Notes under the pieces: model-generated
Seen by the model: the letters and a program-made list of their open reading frames with translations, nothing else
Database searches by the model: none
What the model was told of the DNA's origin: nothing
Source: an uncultured Paracoccaceae bacterium
Lineage (GTDB): Bacteria; Pseudomonadota; Alphaproteobacteria; Rhodobacterales; Rhodobacteraceae
NCBI GenBank assembly: GCA_947503925.1
Contig: CANNFQ010000001.1
Coordinates: forward strand, 682,001-746,000
Reading direction: 5' to 3'
DNA length: 64,000 bases
Shown here: positions 43,358 through 52,458 of the stretch, piece after piece
Position numbering within the stretch: the stretch's first letter is position 1
Layout: every line of letters begins with the position of its first letter
Position numbers and translations under genes: made by a program

Positions 43358-44381
43358 ACATATCCGTCAGACTGAGGGTGCTTTTCTTGTTCAGATCCTT
43401 TTTATGGGATTTCAGAAACGCATTTGCCGCAGCCTCCCCCGCCTCTTTCAAGCGGGCCAGCACGATAGCATTCGGGATGGTCTTGGTCGCCACGTTCAAT
43501 TCGTTCATCAGCCCGTCATCTGCGATCATATGAATCAGCACATTCTTCATCGTGCCTTTCTTGATCGACCCGTCGGCCAGCAACCGTTTTACAAAATCAA
43601 TCGCCCGCAATTCGCGCAAAAGCGAACTGTTAAAGCTGATCTCGTTGATCCGGTTCTGGATCGACTGACTCTCTGTCGGCAATTCCTCCCGATAAAGCGG
43701 GTTGATGTTCACGATCAGAATATCGTCCGGCAAGTCATTGGCAAATAATGGGAACAGGGCCGGGTTGCCGGTGTAGCCACCATCCCAAAAAGCTTCCGTC
43801 TGGCCGGTTTTTGGATCGGTGAACTCAACCGCCTGAAATAGGCTGGGTAAGCAGGCAGAGGCCATGATCACTTCCGGCATGATCTCGTCACCCGTAAAGA
43901 CCCGTATCTTACCGCTGCGCACATTGGTCGCACAAATATGCAAATCTGGGCCTTCATTGGCGCACACGGCATCATAGCGAAACTCACGTACGATATGTTC
44001 CAACGGGTTGCGCATGGTCGGGCCATAGACATAGGGCGAAAACATCCGGGTCGTCATGTCAAAGGCCGCGTAGGCAGGCGAATACTCCATCGCCTTGGCC
44101 CAGACATGCGCCGTCGGGGTAAGCGACGATACCCATTCACCAAAATGCGGGTCGGTGATCGCTCCCACCTGCCCCCATAACCATTCCAGATTGGCCAATG
44201 CGCCTTCGCGGTCACCCGCAACCCAGCCGGATTTCAACGCGGCAGCATTCAGCGCCCCGGCAGAGGTCCCGGATATCGCCGCAATCTCGATATCCTCGTC
44301 CTGTAGAAGCTTGCAAAGGACCCCCCAGGTAAAGGCGCCATGGGCACCCCCACCCTGTAATGCGAGGTTAATGCGCTTCAC
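43350..44381 (-). CDS. Patatin-like phospholipase (DUF3734 C-terminus)
   Basis: 343 residues. The patatin fold starts NLALQGGGAHGAFTWGVL (oxyanion GGGxxG). The nucleophile elbow is GTSAG with S40, and the partner Asp is in FWDGGYTGN, so the Ser-Asp dyad is complete. The C-terminus (HMIADDGLMNELNVATKTI...) fits the DUF3734 extension. Cytoplasmic. It overlaps the 3-hydroxybutyrate dehydrogenase gene by 4 bases. This pairing is seen in other alphaproteobacteria and suggests a role in polyhydroxybutyrate granule or lipid turnover, which is inferred. Confidence 0.88.
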   Translation of the reverse strand: MKRINLALQGGGAHGAFTWGVLCKLLQDEDIEIAAISGTSAGALNAAALKSGWVAGDREGALANLEWLWGQVGAITDPHFGEWVSSLTPTAHVWAKAMEYSPAYAAFDMTTRMFSPYVYGPTMRNPLEHIVREFRYDAVCANEGPDLHICATNVRSGKIRVFTGDEIMPEVIMASACLPSLFQAVEFTDPKTGQTEAFWDGGYTGNPALFPLFANDLPDDILIVNINPLYREELPTESQSIQNRINEISFNSSLLRELRAIDFVKRLLADGSIKKGTMKNVLIHMIADDGLMNELNVATKTIPNAIVLARLKEAGEAAANAFLKSHKKDLNKKSTLSLTDMFS

Positions 44382-45151
44382 AGTGCCGTCCAGCCACCAT
44401 CAACGCTGATGGTGGTGCCGGTGACCTGAGCGGCAGCATCGGAACATAGATAAACAGCCGTGCCGCCCAACTGTTCAACCGTCGCAAATTCCTTGGATGG
44501 CTGGCGTTCCAGCATGACATTCTTGATCACGTCCTCGCGGGACATGTTGTATTCCTTCATCGTGTCGGGGATCTGGCTTTCGACCAACGGGGTCAGCACA
44601 TAACCGGGACAAATCGCATTACAGGTGATCGGGTCTTGTGCGGTCTCCAACCCGACAGTCTTGGTCAGGCCGACGATCCCATGCTTTGCGGCAACATAGG
44701 CCGATTTATATGGCGAGGCGGTCAAACCATGGGCAGATGCGATGTTGATAATCCGGCCATAACCACCTTCGCGCATGCCTGTCACGGCAGCGGCGATGGT
44801 ATGAAACGCCGATGACAAGTTGATGGCAATAATCGCCTCCCACTTTTCGGTTGGAAATTCCTGCACCGGGGCGACATGTTGAATGCCAGCATTATTCACC
44901 AGAATATCGCAACCACCGGCAGCCACGATCAAACGGCGGCAATCCTCGGCCTTGGACATATCAGCCTGCACATATTTCGCCTCAACCCCGGTCACATCGG
45001 CAATCTCGGCGGCCAGCGCGTGATCTTCGTCCCGGTCGGTAAAGGAATTCAGGACCACACTTGCGCCCGCCTTGGCCAATTCGCGGGCCACGCCCAGCCC
45101 GATACCTGAATTTGATCCGGTGATAACGGCGGTTTTTCCTGTCAGGGACAT
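44378..45151 (-). CDS. bdhA: 3-hydroxybutyrate dehydrogenase (SDR)
   Basis: 257 residues of the short-chain dehydrogenase family. The NAD-binding motif is TGSNSGIGLGVA, NNAG is in ILVNNAGIQHVAPVQEFP, and the catalytic Ser-Tyr-Lys is in IINIASAHGLTASPYKSAYVAAKHG; the substrate loop reads CNAICPGYVLTPLVESQIPD, and the end is ISVDGGWTAL, as in BdhA. It interconverts 3-hydroxybutyrate and acetoacetate. The start at 45151 has GGAG 6 bases before it. Coupled to the patatin-like gene by overlap. Confidence 0.92.
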   Translation of the reverse strand: MSLTGKTAVITGSNSGIGLGVARELAKAGASVVLNSFTDRDEDHALAAEIADVTGVEAKYVQADMSKAEDCRRLIVAAGGCDILVNNAGIQHVAPVQEFPTEKWEAIIAINLSSAFHTIAAAVTGMREGGYGRIINIASAHGLTASPYKSAYVAAKHGIVGLTKTVGLETAQDPITCNAICPGYVLTPLVESQIPDTMKEYNMSREDVIKNVMLERQPSKEFATVEQLGGTAVYLCSDAAAQVTGTTISVDGGWTAL

Positions 45152-45232
45152 CTCTTGCTCCGATTCTTTGGTGTTGCGACTCAGTCTATATGCTGCAACT
45201 GCAAAAGGCACCCGAGGTTCCATAGGCCCAAC

Positions 45233-45259
45233 AAAAAAACGCCCGCACAAGGCGGGCGT
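45233..45259 (-). terminator. Intrinsic terminator of the candidate small RNA
   Basis: ACGCCCGC and GCGGGCGT form an 8-bp perfect stem with a 5-base loop. On the leftward strand a run of seven T follows. No annotated leftward gene precedes it, which is why a small RNA is proposed. Confidence 0.85.
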
Positions 45260-45307
45260 AAAGTTATTGAGGCAGGTTTCATACAGGCAAGAAACCTATC
45301 GAGCAGT
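45233..45307 (-). ncRNA. Candidate small RNA with own promoter and terminator
   Basis: A leftward transcription unit of about 75 bases fits between a promoter (45314-45342) and an intrinsic terminator (45233-45259). The body folds as AGGTTTC-N10-GAAACCT (45274-45297) followed by the terminator hairpin. It contains no open frame with a ribosome site. It lies between bdhA and the YejA-like gene, and its promoter overlaps the upstream region of the latter. Not matched to any known RNA family by eye. Confidence 0.55.
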
Positions 45308-45313
45308 GACCTC

Positions 45314-45342
45314 TTTATAAGCAATGACTTGCGCGGCTCCAA
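45314..45342 (-). promoter_or_regulatory. Promoter of the candidate small RNA
   Basis: On the leftward strand TTGGAG (45337-45342) and TATAAA (45314-45319) are separated by exactly 17 bases. Transcription should begin near 45307. Confidence 0.6.
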
Positions 45343-45420
45343 GCTAAAAGTTTGAAAAGGTTGAAAAGCATCTTTACGGTCTCCCATAACAACAAACATC
45401 AACCGGGGGCTTTGATCGAA

Positions 45421-47235
45421 ATGAATACAAGTATTTCAAGGAAATTGCGTGCTGCGACCGGCATTGTTGCGGTCTTGGCCACAGCAGCGATGGCGCAGGC
45501 AGACCCGCAGCATGGCATAGCTATGTATGGCGACCCTGCCTTGCCACCTGATTTTGTGTCCCTGCCCTATGCCAATGCCGAGGCGCCAAACGGCGGCAAG
45601 ATCGTCACCGCCGAGGTCGGCAGCTATGACAGCCTTAACCCCTTCATCCGTAAAGGTTCCGTGCCATGGCAGCTCAGGTTCTTCTTGGGCGAAAGCTTCA
45701 TGGGCCGGTCGCTCGACGAACCGTTCTCGCTTTACGGGGTTCTGGCCGAATCGGTTGAAACCGGCCCGAATCGTGAATGGGTTGAATTCACACTACGCGA
45801 AGGGGCGATGTTCTCTGACGGCAGCCCCGTCACGGTCGAGGATGTGCTATGGTCTTACGAGACGCTCGGCACCGTGGGCCATCCACGTTACTTGGGTTTC
45901 TGGTCCAAGGTCGAAAGCCTTGAACAGGTCGGCGACCGCACCGTGCGCTTTACTTTCAATGTCGAAGATCGGGAACTGGCCTTGCTGGCAGGCATGCGCC
46001 CGATCCTGAAAAAGGCGCAATGGGACGGCGTTGATTTTGCCGAAAGCACGACCGAGGTAGTGCCAATCACATCTGCACCTTACGTAATCGACGATTTTGA
46101 ACCGGGTCGCTTCGTCTCGCTGCGCCGCAACCCGGATTACTGGGGCCGCGATGTCCCCTTCCGTGTTGGTACCAACAATATCGATGAGGTGAGGCTGGAA
46201 TTCTTTGGCGATGAAACGGCAGCGTTCGAGGCATTCAAAGTCGGCGAAGTGAATTCGAACCGCGAATTCAACGTGGCCCGCTGGGACAGCCAGTACAATT
46301 TCCCGGCCATTCAGGACGGCGATGTTGTGAAATCCGTCCTACCACATGAACGGCCCTCGGGCATGACTGGGTTCGTGATGAACACGCGCCGTGACCAGTT
46401 TAGCGACTGGCGGGTCCGCGACGCAATGCTGCACGTGTTCAACTTCGAATTCATCAATGAGGCGATGACTGATTCCCAACAGCCGCGCATCACGTCATAC
46501 TGGTCGAATTCACCGCTCGCGATGTCCGATGGACCGGCAGAGGGGCGTGTGGCCGAATTTCTGCAACCCTTTGCGGCAGACCTGCTGCCCGGCGCATTGG
46601 AGGGCTACGCCCTACCCGCCGGCGATGGATCAGAGCGTAACAGGGCCGGCACAGCCGCCGCATTGGCACAGATGGAAGCCGCAGGCTGGACCATCCAGGA
46701 CGGCACAATGAAAAACGCCGATGGGCAGCCCTTCACCTTTGAAATCCTGCTCAAGCAAGGTTCATCCGAAAATCAGGCGATGATTGACATGTTCGTGGAA
46801 TCGCTCTCGCGCATCGGGGTCGCCCCCACGGTTACGGTTGCCGACAGCGCACAGTTCAAGGAACGCACCGACGCCTATCAATTCGACATGACCTATTACC
46901 GGCGCGGCGTGTCGCTCTCGCCCGGGAATGAACAGTATAACTACTACGGCTCCGAAGATGTGGATGCGCCGGGCGGGCGCAACCTGATGGGGGTCAAATC
47001 CCCTGCGGTGGACGCGATGATCGGGCGGTTGCTGACCTCCGAAAGCCAGGATGATTTCGTGGCGGCGGTCAAAGCGCTGGATCGGGTGCTGACATCCGGG
47101 CGTTACGTGATCCCGATCTATCAGTGGAACATCAGCCGCATCGCCCACGCGAAAGAACTGAAATACCCCGAAACCCTGCCAATCTTCGGCGATTGGCCGG
47201 GCTGGCAGCCCGATGTTTGGTGGTACGAGGAATAG
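45421..47235 (+). CDS. Extracellular solute-binding protein family 5, YejA-like
   Basis: 604 residues with a signal peptide (AATGIVAVLATAAMAQA) and the mature start DPQHGIAMYGDPALPPDFVSLPYANAEAPNGGKIVTAEVGSYDSLNPFI, typical of the YejA-like group of peptide-binding proteins (microcin C/oligopeptide uptake). Later LLAGMRPILKKAQWDG and DVWWYEE are also family features. I start at 45421, where the signal peptide begins. No permease or ATPase genes (YejB, E, F) lie beside it, so it either serves a transporter elsewhere or has lost its partners. Confidence 0.87.
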   Translation: MNTSISRKLRAATGIVAVLATAAMAQADPQHGIAMYGDPALPPDFVSLPYANAEAPNGGKIVTAEVGSYDSLNPFIRKGSVPWQLRFFLGESFMGRSLDEPFSLYGVLAESVETGPNREWVEFTLREGAMFSDGSPVTVEDVLWSYETLGTVGHPRYLGFWSKVESLEQVGDRTVRFTFNVEDRELALLAGMRPILKKAQWDGVDFAESTTEVVPITSAPYVIDDFEPGRFVSLRRNPDYWGRDVPFRVGTNNIDEVRLEFFGDETAAFEAFKVGEVNSNREFNVARWDSQYNFPAIQDGDVVKSVLPHERPSGMTGFVMNTRRDQFSDWRVRDAMLHVFNFEFINEAMTDSQQPRITSYWSNSPLAMSDGPAEGRVAEFLQPFAADLLPGALEGYALPAGDGSERNRAGTAAALAQMEAAGWTIQDGTMKNADGQPFTFEILLKQGSSENQAMIDMFVESLSRIGVAPTVTVADSAQFKERTDAYQFDMTYYRRGVSLSPGNEQYNYYGSEDVDAPGGRNLMGVKSPAVDAMIGRLLTSESQDDFVAAVKALDRVLTSGRYVIPIYQWNISRIAHAKELKYPETLPIFGDWPGWQPDVWWYEE

Positions 47236-47309
47236 GCGCACCGGCCCAGCCGTCATGATCTCGTTACAAAAGGGTCATATCGGCTGGGTCGGAAACATTG
47301 AAAGCCACC

Positions 47310-47780
47310 ATGAATATCCTCGTCCTCTGCACCGGCAACTCTGCCCGCTCCATTCTGCTTGAACAGATCCTGACCCACCGCTCTGGCGGGCGTATCAAGG
47401 CATGGTCAGCCGGGTCCAAACCCGCCGGCAAGGTCCACCCGCAATCCATCGCGCTGCTTGCGAAAAAAGGCTTCCCCACCGACGGGCTGACATCGCAAAG
47501 CTGGGATGACTATGCCAAGCCGGACGCGCCTTTGATGCATGCGGTGATCACCGTCTGCGGTTCCGCAGCGGGCGAAGAATGCCCCTATTGGCCCGGTACG
47601 CCTTTGCGCGCGCATTGGGGTGTGGACGATCCGGCCGCCGCCAGCGCAGCAGACCAGCCCGCCGCATTCGCGACGGCGTATGACCTTTTAGAAGCACGGG
47701 CAAAACAACTGCTGGCCATCCCGTTTGAGAAGATGCCGCCAGCGGAACTGCAGAAAGAACTCGACAGGATCGGCAGATGA
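47310..47780 (+). CDS. arsC: Arsenate reductase, low-molecular-weight phosphatase type
   Basis: 156 residues. The P-loop LVLCTGNSARSILLEQIL has the catalytic Cys and the CX5R pattern plus the SARS typical of arsenate reductases. A second redox Cys region is in ITVCGSAAGEECPYWPG. It reduces arsenate to arsenite. I start at ATG 47310, because the upstream TTG has no better site. The stop overlaps the next gene, an aquaglyceroporin-like channel, by 4 bases (ATGA). No ArsR gene is adjacent. Confidence 0.9.
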   Translation: MNILVLCTGNSARSILLEQILTHRSGGRIKAWSAGSKPAGKVHPQSIALLAKKGFPTDGLTSQSWDDYAKPDAPLMHAVITVCGSAAGEECPYWPGTPLRAHWGVDDPAAASAADQPAAFATAYDLLEARAKQLLAIPFEKMPPAELQKELDRIGR

Positions 47781-48424
47781 CCAGTCAAAAACTCCTGGCC
47801 GAATTTATCGGCACCGCCTTCTTGCTAATCGGCGTTGTTGGCTCCGGCATCATGGGCGAAGCATTGGCAGGCGGCAACGTGGCCATCGCCCTGCTGGCCA
47901 ATGCCATCGCCACCGGCTGCACGCTCTACTTTATCATCACCACGCTGGGCCCCATCTCGGGCGCGCATTTCAATCCTGCTGTTACATTGGCCTTCCTGAT
48001 CCGGCGCGAAATCACACCGGGCGTCGCCACCGCTTTCGTTGTTGTGCAGATCATCGGCGGGATCCTTGGGGTCTGGGCCTGCCACATCATGTTCGATCTG
48101 GACATCCTGCAAGCCTCCACCACCAACCGGACCGGCACCGCACAATGGTTTTCCGAGGTTCTGGCCACATTCGGCCTGCTTTTCGTGATCTTCGGGGGGA
48201 TCAAAAACAAACCCGACGCCGTTCCGAAGCTTGTGGCACTCTACATCACCGGGGCCTACTGGTTCACGTCTTCGACCAGCTTCGCCAATCCGGCGGTGAC
48301 CATCGCGCGTGGGTTCAGCGACACGTTTGCGGGCATCAACCCGGCGCATATCCCGATGTTCATCGCGATGCAGATCATCGGCGTCGGGATTGCGGCTGTT
48401 ATCCTGCCAAAACTTTTCAGGTAA
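47777..48424 (+). CDS. MIP family channel, AqpS-like
   Basis: 215 residues with six membrane helices and the two half-helix NPA motifs of aquaporins: AHFNPAVTLAF and SFANPAVTIARGF. Coupled by a 4-base overlap to arsC. In Sinorhizobium meliloti, AqpS replaces the ArsB pump: arsenate is reduced by ArsC and arsenite leaves by downhill flow through the channel. The same arrangement is likely here. It faces the XRE-cupin gene tail to tail with an 8-base overlap. Confidence 0.88.
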   Translation: MTSQKLLAEFIGTAFLLIGVVGSGIMGEALAGGNVAIALLANAIATGCTLYFIITTLGPISGAHFNPAVTLAFLIRREITPGVATAFVVVQIIGGILGVWACHIMFDLDILQASTTNRTGTAQWFSEVLATFGLLFVIFGGIKNKPDAVPKLVALYITGAYWFTSSTSFANPAVTIARGFSDTFAGINPAHIPMFIAMQIIGVGIAAVILPKLFR

Positions 48425-49046
48425 GCGACGTCACCCACAGGATCGTCGCATCCTCTGCGCTGACCGACACGACGTTATGCCCCATCGTCGCGTCATAATA
48501 AGCGCTGTCGCCCCGGCTTAGTTCCACCGGTTCATAAAACTCCGAATACAGCCGGACACGGCCCGTCAGCACATAGAGGAACTCTTCGCCGTCATGGCGG
48601 ACCCAACCGTCAAAATCTTCCATATGGCGGGCACGGACACGGGCGCGATAAGGCAGCAACTTTTTCGATGTCAGCGCATTGGCCAGCAGATCATGCTCGT
48701 AAGTCGTGGTGATCTGCTGCACAGCATCACCCGATTTGGTCACCGCCATGCGGCCATTTACTTGGCCCTTGGAGGGTGGGGTAAACAGCTGCGGCACCGA
48801 AATCTCCAACCCAACGGCCAGCTTTTTCAGCGCATCATATGTGGGCGACATCTGACCATTTTCAATCTTGGACAAGGTCGACCGGGCCAACCCGGCTTGC
48901 TGGGCCGCCTGTTCCAAGGTCCAATCGCGCGCCTTGCGCAATTCACGCACACGTACACCCAGATCCAGCGGCGGGGCCACGGAACTATCTCCATTCTCAT
49001 GGGCGATGCGGATCAGGCTATGAGGGGCATTTTCTGACATGCGCAT
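48417..49046 (-). CDS. XRE-family transcriptional regulator with cupin domain
   Basis: 209 residues. An N-terminal helix-turn-helix (about 25-85) reads LGVRVRELRKARDWTLEQAAQQAGLARSTLSKIENGQMSPTYDALKKLAVGLEI. The C-terminal cupin (about 130-205) includes GEEFLYVLTGRVRLYSEFYEPVELSRGDSAYYDATMGHNVVSV. Such regulators sense a small molecule in the cupin. It is divergent from the acyl-CoA synthetase gene with only 52 bases between starts, so it probably controls that cluster and itself. Confidence 0.9.
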   Translation of the reverse strand: MRMSENAPHSLIRIAHENGDSSVAPPLDLGVRVRELRKARDWTLEQAAQQAGLARSTLSKIENGQMSPTYDALKKLAVGLEISVPQLFTPPSKGQVNGRMAVTKSGDAVQQITTTYEHDLLANALTSKKLLPYRARVRARHMEDFDGWVRHDGEEFLYVLTGRVRLYSEFYEPVELSRGDSAYYDATMGHNVVSVSAEDATILWVTSLT

Positions 49047-49098
49047 GTGATAAGGGCAGGCTCGCGATCTTGCAACTCATCCGCCACAGGCGTAGCCG

Positions 49099-50607
49099 AT
49101 GGTCATGCGCATCATCCCCGACACACCTGCCCCCGCCCATTTCAACATGGCGGCACATGTTCTGGCCCATGCCGACAGGCTTGGCGACAAAACGGCCTTG
49201 CAGATCGTCGGCGATGGCGACGAAAGTTTCAGCTATGCCCAGATCAAGGCGGCGGTGCTGGGCACTGCCACGGGGTTGCGCAATCAGGGCGTGGCACCGG
49301 GCGACCGGGTCCTGCTGCAACTGGGCAATGTGCCCGAATTCCCGATCACCTATCTGGGGGCGATTGCGGCCGGGATCATCCCTGTCCCCGTCTCGTCGCA
49401 ACTGACCGCGCAGGAACTGGCGGTGGTCTATGCCACGATCAAACCGGCATTGACGGTCCACCCCACCGGCCAGGCCAAGAACATCGGCCCGATGATCAAA
49501 ACGCAGCAGCTGCGCGATTTCTGGACCCTGCCCCCGGCCTCCTACGCTATGGGTGATCCGAACAGACCCGCATACATCGTCTTCACCTCGGGCACATCGG
49601 GCCAGCCCCGTGCGGTTGTACATGCGCATCGGGCAATCTGGGCGCGGCGGATGATGTGGGATGGTTGGTATGGGCTGACCGAAGCCGATCGGCTGATGCA
49701 TGCAGGTGCGTTTAACTGGACCTATACGCTGGGCACCGGGCTGATGGACCCATGGTCGGTTGGGGCAACGGCGTTGATCCCCGCCGATGGAACACATGCC
49801 GAAACACTCGGCCCACTGATCCGCGACACAAATGCGACCATCTTTGCCGCAGCACCGGGCGTCTACCGACGGCTACTGCGCAATCCGCTGCCCGCCTTAC
49901 CAAACCTGCGGCACGGTCTATCCGCCGGGGAAAAGATGGCAACCACACTGCGCGACCACTGGCAAACCAGTACCGGCACGCTGGTGCATGAGGCGTTCGG
50001 CATGTCCGAATGCTCCACCTTCATTTCTGGCAGTCCCGACAGACCCGCACCCGCAGGCAGTATCGGGTTTGCACAAACCGGTCGGCGCGTGGCGCTTATC
50101 GACGGCAACGGTCCCGTTGCGAACGGCACCCCCGGCATCATCGGCATTCACCGCGACGACCCGGGGCTGATGCTGGGCTATCACGATGCACCCGATGAAA
50201 CCGCGGCGCGGTTTCAGGGTGATTGGTTCCTGACCGGCGATATCGGGATCATGAACGATACGGGTGCCATCAGCTATGCCGGGCGGGCTGATGATATGAT
50301 GAACGCAGGCGGCTACCGCGTCAGCCCGGTAGAGGTCGAGGACGCGCTGACCGCCCATCCCGCGATATCAGAGGCCGCAGCCTGTGCTGTGCAACTGCGC
50401 ACAGATACCAGCCTGATTGCGGCCTTTTATGTCACCACAGACATGATAGAGGAAGAAGAGCTGCGCACATTCATGCAGACGCGGCTGGCAGGGTATAAAT
50501 GCCCACGGCTCTATATCGCCAAAACCAGCCTGCCCCGTGGGGCAAACAACAAATTACTCCGACGCCAACTGCGCCAGGAATGGGAGGCCGCACATGGTCA
50601 AGCTTGA
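49099..50607 (+). CDS. AMP-binding acyl/aryl-CoA synthetase
   Basis: 502 residues of the ANL superfamily. The P-loop motif is IVFTSGTSGQPRAVVHAHRAI, followed by FGMSECSTFISGS, the hinge/ATP motif DWFLTGDIGIMNDTGAISYAGRADDMMNAGGYRVSPVEVEDAL, and the C-terminal catalytic lysine in LPRGANNKLLRRQL. It activates a carboxylic acid to its CoA thioester; benzoate-like or short-chain acids are possible, but the substrate pocket is not read here. The start is ATG at 49099; a second ATG two codons later is possible. Overlaps the FrnE-like gene by 14 bases. Confidence 0.88.
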   Translation: MVMRIIPDTPAPAHFNMAAHVLAHADRLGDKTALQIVGDGDESFSYAQIKAAVLGTATGLRNQGVAPGDRVLLQLGNVPEFPITYLGAIAAGIIPVPVSSQLTAQELAVVYATIKPALTVHPTGQAKNIGPMIKTQQLRDFWTLPPASYAMGDPNRPAYIVFTSGTSGQPRAVVHAHRAIWARRMMWDGWYGLTEADRLMHAGAFNWTYTLGTGLMDPWSVGATALIPADGTHAETLGPLIRDTNATIFAAAPGVYRRLLRNPLPALPNLRHGLSAGEKMATTLRDHWQTSTGTLVHEAFGMSECSTFISGSPDRPAPAGSIGFAQTGRRVALIDGNGPVANGTPGIIGIHRDDPGLMLGYHDAPDETAARFQGDWFLTGDIGIMNDTGAISYAGRADDMMNAGGYRVSPVEVEDALTAHPAISEAAACAVQLRTDTSLIAAFYVTTDMIEEEELRTFMQTRLAGYKCPRLYIAKTSLPRGANNKLLRRQLRQEWEAAHGQA

Positions 50608-51238
50608 TATCATCTCTGATCCGATCTGCCCCTGGTGCTATATCGGGAAAACAAACCTGGACAAGGCGTTGCTGGATTTCCCAGATCACCCGTTCAGCAT
50701 CGAATGGCACCCGTTTCAGCTAAACCCGGATATGCCCGCCGAAGGGATGGACCGGCGCGCCTATCTGGAAGGGAAGTTCGGGGGTAAGGAAGCCGCGATC
50801 AAAGCTTATGCACCCGTGGTCGAACATGCGAAAAAATCCGGGGCGCATATCAATTTCGAAGCGATCAAGAAAACGCCAAACACAATTGACGCGCACAGGC
50901 TGATCCACTGGGCGGGGATCGAACAGCGGCAGTCATTCGTGGTTGATCTGTTGTTCAAGGCGTATTTCGTCGAAGGGCGCGACATCGGCAATGCAGAGGT
51001 GCTGTCGGACATCGCCGACACTGCCGAAATGGATGCGTCCATGGTGGCCAAACTGCTCGCCTCTGATGCCGATATTGATGATATCCGGGCACGCGACAAA
51101 CATAGCCGGGAAATGGGCGTAAACTCCGTGCCCACCTTCATCGTGGCCAACCAACACGCTGTCCCCGGGGCACAACCGCCCGAGATGTGGGTGCAAGTGA
51201 TCAAGGACATCATGGACCAGATCGAAGCCGCGGAATGA
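50594..51238 (+). CDS. DsbA family oxidoreductase, FrnE-like
   Basis: 214 residues with a thioredoxin-like fold. The start MVKLDIISDPICPWCYIGKTNLDKAL has the CPWC redox pair at the end of the first strand, and a cis-proline region SVPTFIVANQHAVPGAQPPEMW near the C-terminus, as in FrnE/2-hydroxychromene isomerase-like DsbA proteins. No signal peptide, so it is cytoplasmic. It overlaps both neighbours (14 and 4 bases), so the acyl-CoA synthetase, this protein and the MFS pump form one operon. The role is unknown. Confidence 0.88.
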   Translation: MVKLDIISDPICPWCYIGKTNLDKALLDFPDHPFSIEWHPFQLNPDMPAEGMDRRAYLEGKFGGKEAAIKAYAPVVEHAKKSGAHINFEAIKKTPNTIDAHRLIHWAGIEQRQSFVVDLLFKAYFVEGRDIGNAEVLSDIADTAEMDASMVAKLLASDADIDDIRARDKHSREMGVNSVPTFIVANQHAVPGAQPPEMWVQVIKDIMDQIEAAE

Positions 51239-52458
51239 CAGCGGCCCCCGCCACGCAAACCGGCAAACAACTGGGTCAGTCAGAATTTATTGCACTGATG
51301 GCGATGGTCGCTGCGACCGTTGCCTTTTCCATTGATGCGATGCTGCCCGCCCTGCCCGATATCGGGGCCGAGCTGTCGCCAGGCGATCTGAACAAGGCAC
51401 AGTTGATCGTGACAAGCTTTGTGCTTGGCATGGGGGTCGGGACATTGTTCACCGGACCGTTGTCCGACGCGTTCGGGCGCAAACCGGTGATGATCGGCGG
51501 GGCGGCTGTCTATATTGTGGCCTGCGCGCTGGCTTGGGCGGCCCCAACATTGGAAATCATGCTCGCCGCCCGCGTGCTGCAAGGGCTAGGGGCTGCTGGC
51601 CCCCGGGTCGTAGCAATGGCACTGATCCGCGATTTACATAGTGGGCCGCAAATGGCACGCATCCTATCCTTCGTCATGGTGGTGTTCTCCCTGGTGCCTG
51701 CGCTGGCGCCAACCGTGGGCCATTACATCATTCTGGGCTTTGACTGGCGCGGTATCTTTGTGGTCTTTATCCTGTTTTCAATGGCGACATCGATCTGGCT
51801 ACTAGTCCGGCAACCGGAAACCCTTACCCCCGAAAAACGGCGACCACTCAGCCTGCGTAGCCTTATCAATGCGACAGCGGAAATGTTCCGCCACCGCACT
51901 GCGCGACTGTCGATCTTCATCCAGATGCTCACATTTGGTATGTTGTTCACTGTCATTTCCTCCACCCAGCAAGTGTTTGACCAGACCTTCGATCAAGGCG
52001 CGCATTTCCATCTGTGGTTCGGGGGCATCGCCATTGTTGCGGCCTCGTCAGGCGTGCTGAACGCGAAGTTCGTGGTTCGCTTGGGTATGCGTGCGATGAT
52101 CAAGGCGATGTATACCGCGCAGATTATTCTGACGCTGATCATGCTTGGGGTCAGCATGATTGCGGCACCCTATTGGTCGGCCTTCGGGGCCTATCTGCTC
52201 TGGACGGTTGGCAATTTCTTTCAGGCAGGGATGACCATCGGCAATCTCAACGCGCTGGGGATGGAGGATATGGGTCATATCGCAGGTCTTGCGGCCTCGG
52301 TTCTGGCGGCTGTCGCCACGATCGGGGGGGTCATTATCGCCGCGCCCCTCGGGCTGATGTTTGACGGTACACCGGTTCCGATGGGCATCGGCGTCCTGAT
52401 CGCGGCCTGCCTGGCGCTTTGGCTGACAACGCTGATCAAACGACCGGGCGAGGTTTGA
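51235..52458 (+). CDS. MFS multidrug efflux transporter, Bcr/CflA type
   Basis: 407 residues with 12 membrane helices. The MFS loop motif is in GPLSDAFGRKPVMIGG; ARVLQGLGAAGPRVVAMALIRD in helix 4/5 is typical of the Bcr/CflA drug-resistance subfamily. The start at 51235 overlaps the FrnE gene stop by 4 bases. The substrate is unknown. It faces the O-antigen ligase-like gene tail to tail with a 23-base overlap. Confidence 0.9.
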   Translation: MTAAPATQTGKQLGQSEFIALMAMVAATVAFSIDAMLPALPDIGAELSPGDLNKAQLIVTSFVLGMGVGTLFTGPLSDAFGRKPVMIGGAAVYIVACALAWAAPTLEIMLAARVLQGLGAAGPRVVAMALIRDLHSGPQMARILSFVMVVFSLVPALAPTVGHYIILGFDWRGIFVVFILFSMATSIWLLVRQPETLTPEKRRPLSLRSLINATAEMFRHRTARLSIFIQMLTFGMLFTVISSTQQVFDQTFDQGAHFHLWFGGIAIVAASSGVLNAKFVVRLGMRAMIKAMYTAQIILTLIMLGVSMIAAPYWSAFGAYLLWTVGNFFQAGMTIGNLNALGMEDMGHIAGLAASVLAAVATIGGVIIAAPLGLMFDGTPVPMGIGVLIAACLALWLTTLIKRPGEV

